DNA of 64,000 nucleotides from Flavobacteriales bacterium UBA4466 (GTDB lineage Bacteria; Bacteroidota; Bacteroidia; Flavobacteriales_D; Sanyastnellaceae), in NCBI GenBank assembly GCA_905182895.1, contig CAJJDD010000012.1, positions 1 to 64,000 on the forward strand. Reading direction: 5' to 3'. Made by a program: the position numbers and the translations under genes. The notes beneath the pieces were generated by a model. That model saw nothing but the letters and a program-made list of their open reading frames with translations, was not told the DNA's origin and made no database searches. Below, in pieces: positions 61,501 through 64,000 of the stretch (position 1 is its first letter; every line of letters starts with the position of its first letter).

Positions 61501-61846
61501 TCCACATACTATGTAAGCAGTATCCAGAAGGTTCAAAATTAAAAGGAAAACCAATATTGGCAGTACTCCCATCATCAGTTCCTTGAGCACCGAAATTAGC
61601 TAGAGTATAAGTGTCATCTGGCTCTATCCAGCAGTCACACTCTCCTTCGCGCTCACCTGCCACTGAAGGCTGAACTGTTACGTGGTCAGAAACCCCTTCA
61701 TTAGGATTAGCGATAGTATAACTTCCATTTAAAAGTTCTCCGGAATTTTTAAGTGCTCTATACTCCTCAGAGTCTAATTGAACTTCTTGAGCTATACCTA
61801 AACTTAAGGCGAACAGAAGGGAAATGGTTATAAGTATTGATTTCAT
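58566..61846 (-). CDS. secreted T9SS type B protein with NIDO-like N-terminus (copy B, one frameshift)
   Basis: About 1,090 residues: MKSILITISLLFALSLGIAQ signal peptide, a Cys-containing N-terminus (GECDCWIEPDDTYTLANFGA), NIDO-like region (VNSFQVIFTPEG, CYLDMQWTTGSASNGTNGFG), beta domains and a CHU_C sorting domain. The frame breaks near 61487 (WINTNG, then NVTFDGANGTCTPSGFPNN); one base restores it. The N-terminal half is homologous to copy A but clearly diverged, whereas the C-terminal half is nearly identical. Lies 20 bp upstream of copy A with a good promoter at 61893. Confidence 0.85.
58568..60206 (-). repeat. 1.64-kb direct repeat, copy B
   Basis: Partner of 55287-56925. The identity ends abruptly after the shared TTTACTATTTCTTC, where the two proteins diverge. 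Confidence 0.9.
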
Positions 61847-61892
61847 GTTAGTTCTTCAAAGTGTTTAATTGCTTTTGCAATTTTTTGGTTAT

Positions 61893-61920
61893 CAAATATA
61901 ATAAGGTTTAGCGTTGCAAA
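61893..61920 (-). promoter_or_regulatory. promoter of the NIDO/CHU_C gene pair
   Basis: Minus strand TTTG (plus CAAA 61917-61920), 16-bp spacer and TATATTTG (plus CAAATATA 61893-61900) match the Bacteroidota -33/-7 pattern. The -7 box is 46 bp before the ATG at 61846. A GCGTTGCAA motif overlaps the -33 box. Confidence 0.6.
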
Positions 61921-61935
61921 ACCACTTTGCCACGC

Positions 61936-63002
61936 TCAGAATAAAATTTTACCTGATTCTGATTTATTTTTCACTACGTATATATAAGCTCCTTCCGGAG
62001 CTAGGTTTTGGTTGACGTCTAATCCATTCCAACTTTTAAGGTCATCATCAGACTTAAAAACTAAGGTCCCTTCTACATTAAATATAAAGATCTCATACCA
62101 GAGGATGTTCTCTGACTTTTCAGTATCTATGTCGAACACATCATTATATCCTGAAGAGGACTGTGGCGTAAATGTGTTAGGCATAAACAAGAGCGGTTCC
62201 AAGGTGATCATCTCATTGTGAAAAAGGGTGTTCACTAACACACTTTTTTCGTTATACATACGAGCCATAATGGTAAACTCTCCAGCAGCGGTAAACTCAT
62301 GATTAAATGAACTTTCCTCGGATGTGAGCACATCGTTTATATACCAATTCACCTGTTGAGAAGAGGAAGGTTGGTTTAGTTTATAAGAGAAAACACTCTT
62401 TTTAGCGTCTAGTTGAATACTCGAGATTTTAGTAGCCATTACTACCGAAAGAGCGACCGTATTAGCTTCAGCATCTATATAGGGATTTGGCTCTGAAGTC
62501 TCTTGAGAAGTTAGCTCATCATTTGATTGATTTGAATTAACCGATGAACTTTGCTCTAATGCTCCAAGAATTACTTCTTGTATCTCTTCACTAATTGCTT
62601 CAGGCTCTCTGGTGTTCGAATAGCTGGAGGAACAACTGTCCTCTTTTCTATGCTATTTTTTTCTTCTTTTACCTCACTAATATCTGTTTTGTTCTCTTCG
62701 GTATTAGCTGGCTCAGACAGGGTGCTTTCTTCAAAAGGAATAGAAGTTTCTTCCTTAGTAATCTCTGTGTTCTGAACCGTTTCTTTAGAAACATCACTAG
62801 ATAGTGTTAACACAGTTACTGCTACCACCGAGGTAAGTAAAACGACAGCAGCGACCTTACCTAGAATAGAAGTAAAGAGCCCGCTAGATGTGGCTGAGCT
62901 AGAGAGCTGAGTGGAAACTTCCGCCCACGCACCAGAGGGAATGCTAGAAGAAGCGTTATCAAACTTTTCTTTAATGATATGTTCGAAATCCTGATTACTC
63001 AT
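61936..63002 (-). CDS. membrane protein resembling an anti-sigma factor with PKD and CHU_C-like domains (one frameshift)
   Basis: About 355 residues. A short cytoplasmic part (MSNQDFEHIIKEKFDNASSS, PSGAWAEVSTQLSSS), one membrane helix (LGKVAAVVLLTSVVAVTVLT near 48-67), an acidic linker, a PKD-like beta domain (VNWYINDVLTSEESSFNHEF) and a C-terminal CHU_C-like domain (MPNTFTPQSSSGYNDVFDID, EIFIFNVEGTLVFKS, GAYIYVVKNKS). A break near 62610 is repaired as EPEAISEEIQEVILGALEQS. The gene overlaps the ECF sigma gene by 8 bp and has single-span topology, so an anti-sigma role is likely; this is inference, since the N-terminus matches no classical zinc anti-sigma fold. Confidence 0.7.
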
Positions 63003-63519
63003 TTTCTTGAATCAGTTTTTGAAGTCTGAGCTTGGCTTTTCTATACTGAGTTTTAGAAGTGCTTTCTGAAATTTCGAGTTTGTCTGCTATTTCTTTATGA
63101 GAATACCCTTCTACAGCATACATATTAAACACTGTTCTGTATCCAGTAGGAAGCGATGAGATTAATAGAGTAAGTTCTTGAAAACCCATTTGGCTTAAGG
63201 CATCAGCGCTAGACGTTTCCTCATCATGATCTTCGATGTTTTCATTAAAACTGAACTTTTTATCTTTTCTTAATATGGTGAGACAATTATTTACCATCAC
63301 TGTTCGAATCCAGCCACCTAATGACCCAGAGCCTGAGAACTTCTCTAAGTTAGAGAACACTTTAATAAAACCTTCCTGAAGCATGTCTATTGCTTGGTCG
63401 TCTCTATTAGCATATCTATTACATATCGTCATCATCTGAGGAGCATATAAGTCAAACAGTCTTTTCTGCGCTTTTTTATTTCCACGCAAACACTTTTTTA
63501 CAAGTTCCTGTTCTTCCAT
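62995..63519 (-). CDS. ECF-type RNA polymerase sigma factor
   Basis: 174 residues with sigma-70 region 2 (KRLFDLYAPQMMTICNRYAN, DMLQEGFIKVFSNLEKF, GSLGGWIRTVMVNNCLTILR) and region 4 (LPTGYRTVFNMYAVEGYSHK, EIADKLEISESTSKTQYRKA). It fits the Bacteroidota ECF group that responds to cell-surface signals. Its stop overlaps the membrane partner by 8 bp, so the two are translationally coupled. Likely targets include the adjacent T9SS cargo genes (inference). Confidence 0.92.
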   Translation of the reverse strand: MEEQELVKKCLRGNKKAQKRLFDLYAPQMMTICNRYANRDDQAIDMLQEGFIKVFSNLEKFSGSGSLGGWIRTVMVNNCLTILRKDKKFSFNENIEDHDEETSSADALSQMGFQELTLLISSLPTGYRTVFNMYAVEGYSHKEIADKLEISESTSKTQYRKAKLRLQKLIQENE

Positions 63520-63642
63520 TCGTCACTGGGTACTAGATGAAGGTTTTTTCTAGAAAGTTGCCCAAGGTGCAATTTTTTTTTTGAAACTTTAAAAAGAATG
63601 CAGGATGTTATTTTTTATGGCGCGCTAGTGACAGACTTACAG

Positions 63643-63650
63643 TATCTTTG
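63643..63650 (+). promoter_or_regulatory. -7 box (TATCTTTG) for lepA
   Basis: TATCTTTG lies 6 bp before the ATG at 63657, an unusually short distance; the transcript would be nearly leaderless. Confidence 0.55.
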
Positions 63651-63656
63651 CTACGC

Positions 63657-64000
63657 ATGAAAAACATTCGGAATTTTTGTATAATAGCTCACATTGACCA
63701 CGGGAAAAGCACCTTGGCCGATAGGTTATTACAGACTACAGGTACTATTTCAGACAGAGACCTTCAAGAGCAAACTCTAGATGATATGGATATAGAGAGA
63801 GAAAGAGGGATTACGATTAAAAGTCACGCTATTCAAATGCCTTATAAATTTGAAGGAGAGGACTATATATTAAACTTGATAGATACTCCGGGACATGTTG
63901 ATTTTTCTTATGAGGTTTCTCGTTCTATAGCAGCCTGTGAAGGGGCGTTATTAATAGTAGATGCTACTCAAGGAATAGAAGCCCAAACCATTTCTAATTT
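63657..64000 (+). CDS. lepA: elongation factor 4 (LepA), N-terminal part
   Basis: The frame runs off the window edge after about 114 residues. It begins [20 protein letters not shown] (P-loop), [20 protein letters not shown] (switch I) and [18 protein letters not shown] (switch II), the signature of LepA/EF4, a ribosomal GTPase that aids translation under stress. Family members are about 600 residues. Confidence 0.95.
   Translation, partial: MKNIRNFCIIAHIDHGKSTLADRLLQTTGTISDRDLQEQTLDDMDIERERGITIKSHAIQMPYKFEGEDYILNLIDTPGHVDFSYEVSRSIAACEGALLIVDATQGIEAQTISN

Overview
The window is AT-rich DNA from a member of the Bacteroidota, most likely a marine-type Flavobacteriales lineage (Crocinitomicaceae/Schleiferiaceae-like; this family-level guess is inference). 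Supporting signs are several T9SS cargo proteins with type A or type B (CHU_C) sorting domains, PorP/SprF and PorW/SprE homologues, a SprB-repeat giant adhesin, TAnnTTTG promoter boxes, an atp cluster lacking atpD/atpC, and GCTD-type Cys repeats.

Layout. 1-6.5 kb: the end of a DUF4175 protein, an RsbW-like ATPase, two small secreted proteins, then ybeY and mnmG, both recognisable along their length but cut by many frame breaks. A gene-free stretch with two parS-like centromere sites follows, suggesting the region is near the replication origin. 6.5-11.5 kb: an ALDH7-type dehydrogenase, a thioredoxin-fold lipoprotein, an M28 peptidase and rpiB. 11.9-16.8 kb: a YwqK/MORN-like repeat protein and a PAS/HisKA_2 kinase with a LytTR response regulator. 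16.9-24 kb is an accessory zone: a T9SS type A protein, a heavily broken repeat protein with an 18-bp tandem array, and two scars of a type I restriction system beside tRNA-Asn. 24-34.7 kb: a PfkB kinase, an M23 peptidase, PorW, bactofilin and atpZ-BEFHAG with a strong hairpin between atpE and atpF. 34.8-41.4 kb: an NtrY-like kinase, a cyclase-family hydrolase, hemW, an M1 aminopeptidase and a biotin carrier protein. 41.4-52 kb: two tandem pairs of type B cargo followed by PorP/SprF, the second cargo being a ~2,570-residue SprB-like adhesin. 52-55.2 kb: a YjbR protein with an internal stop, a conserved hypothetical, rsmI and radA. 55.3-63.5 kb: two tandem NIDO/CHU_C cargo genes sharing an almost identical 1.64-kb 3' half, behind an ECF sigma factor and a membrane protein that looks like an anti-sigma factor ending in a CHU_C-like domain. 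The window ends in the start of lepA.

A striking property is the number of single-base frame breaks in genes that should be intact (atpF, mnmG, ybeY, an ALDH, a PfkB kinase, a PorP). The protein sequence stays conserved on both sides of the breaks I examined, so residual sequencing indels are the simplest explanation for most of them. The ybeY-mnmG stretch and the 19.8-21.9 kb repeat gene are much denser in breaks. I mark genes with isolated breaks as frameshifted CDS and heavily broken ones as pseudogenes.

The best candidates for new biology are the sigma/anti-sigma/CHU_C locus with its homogenised cargo pair, the cargo-PorP pairs, the atpE-atpF hairpin, the parS pair and the type I R-M scar at tRNA-Asn.
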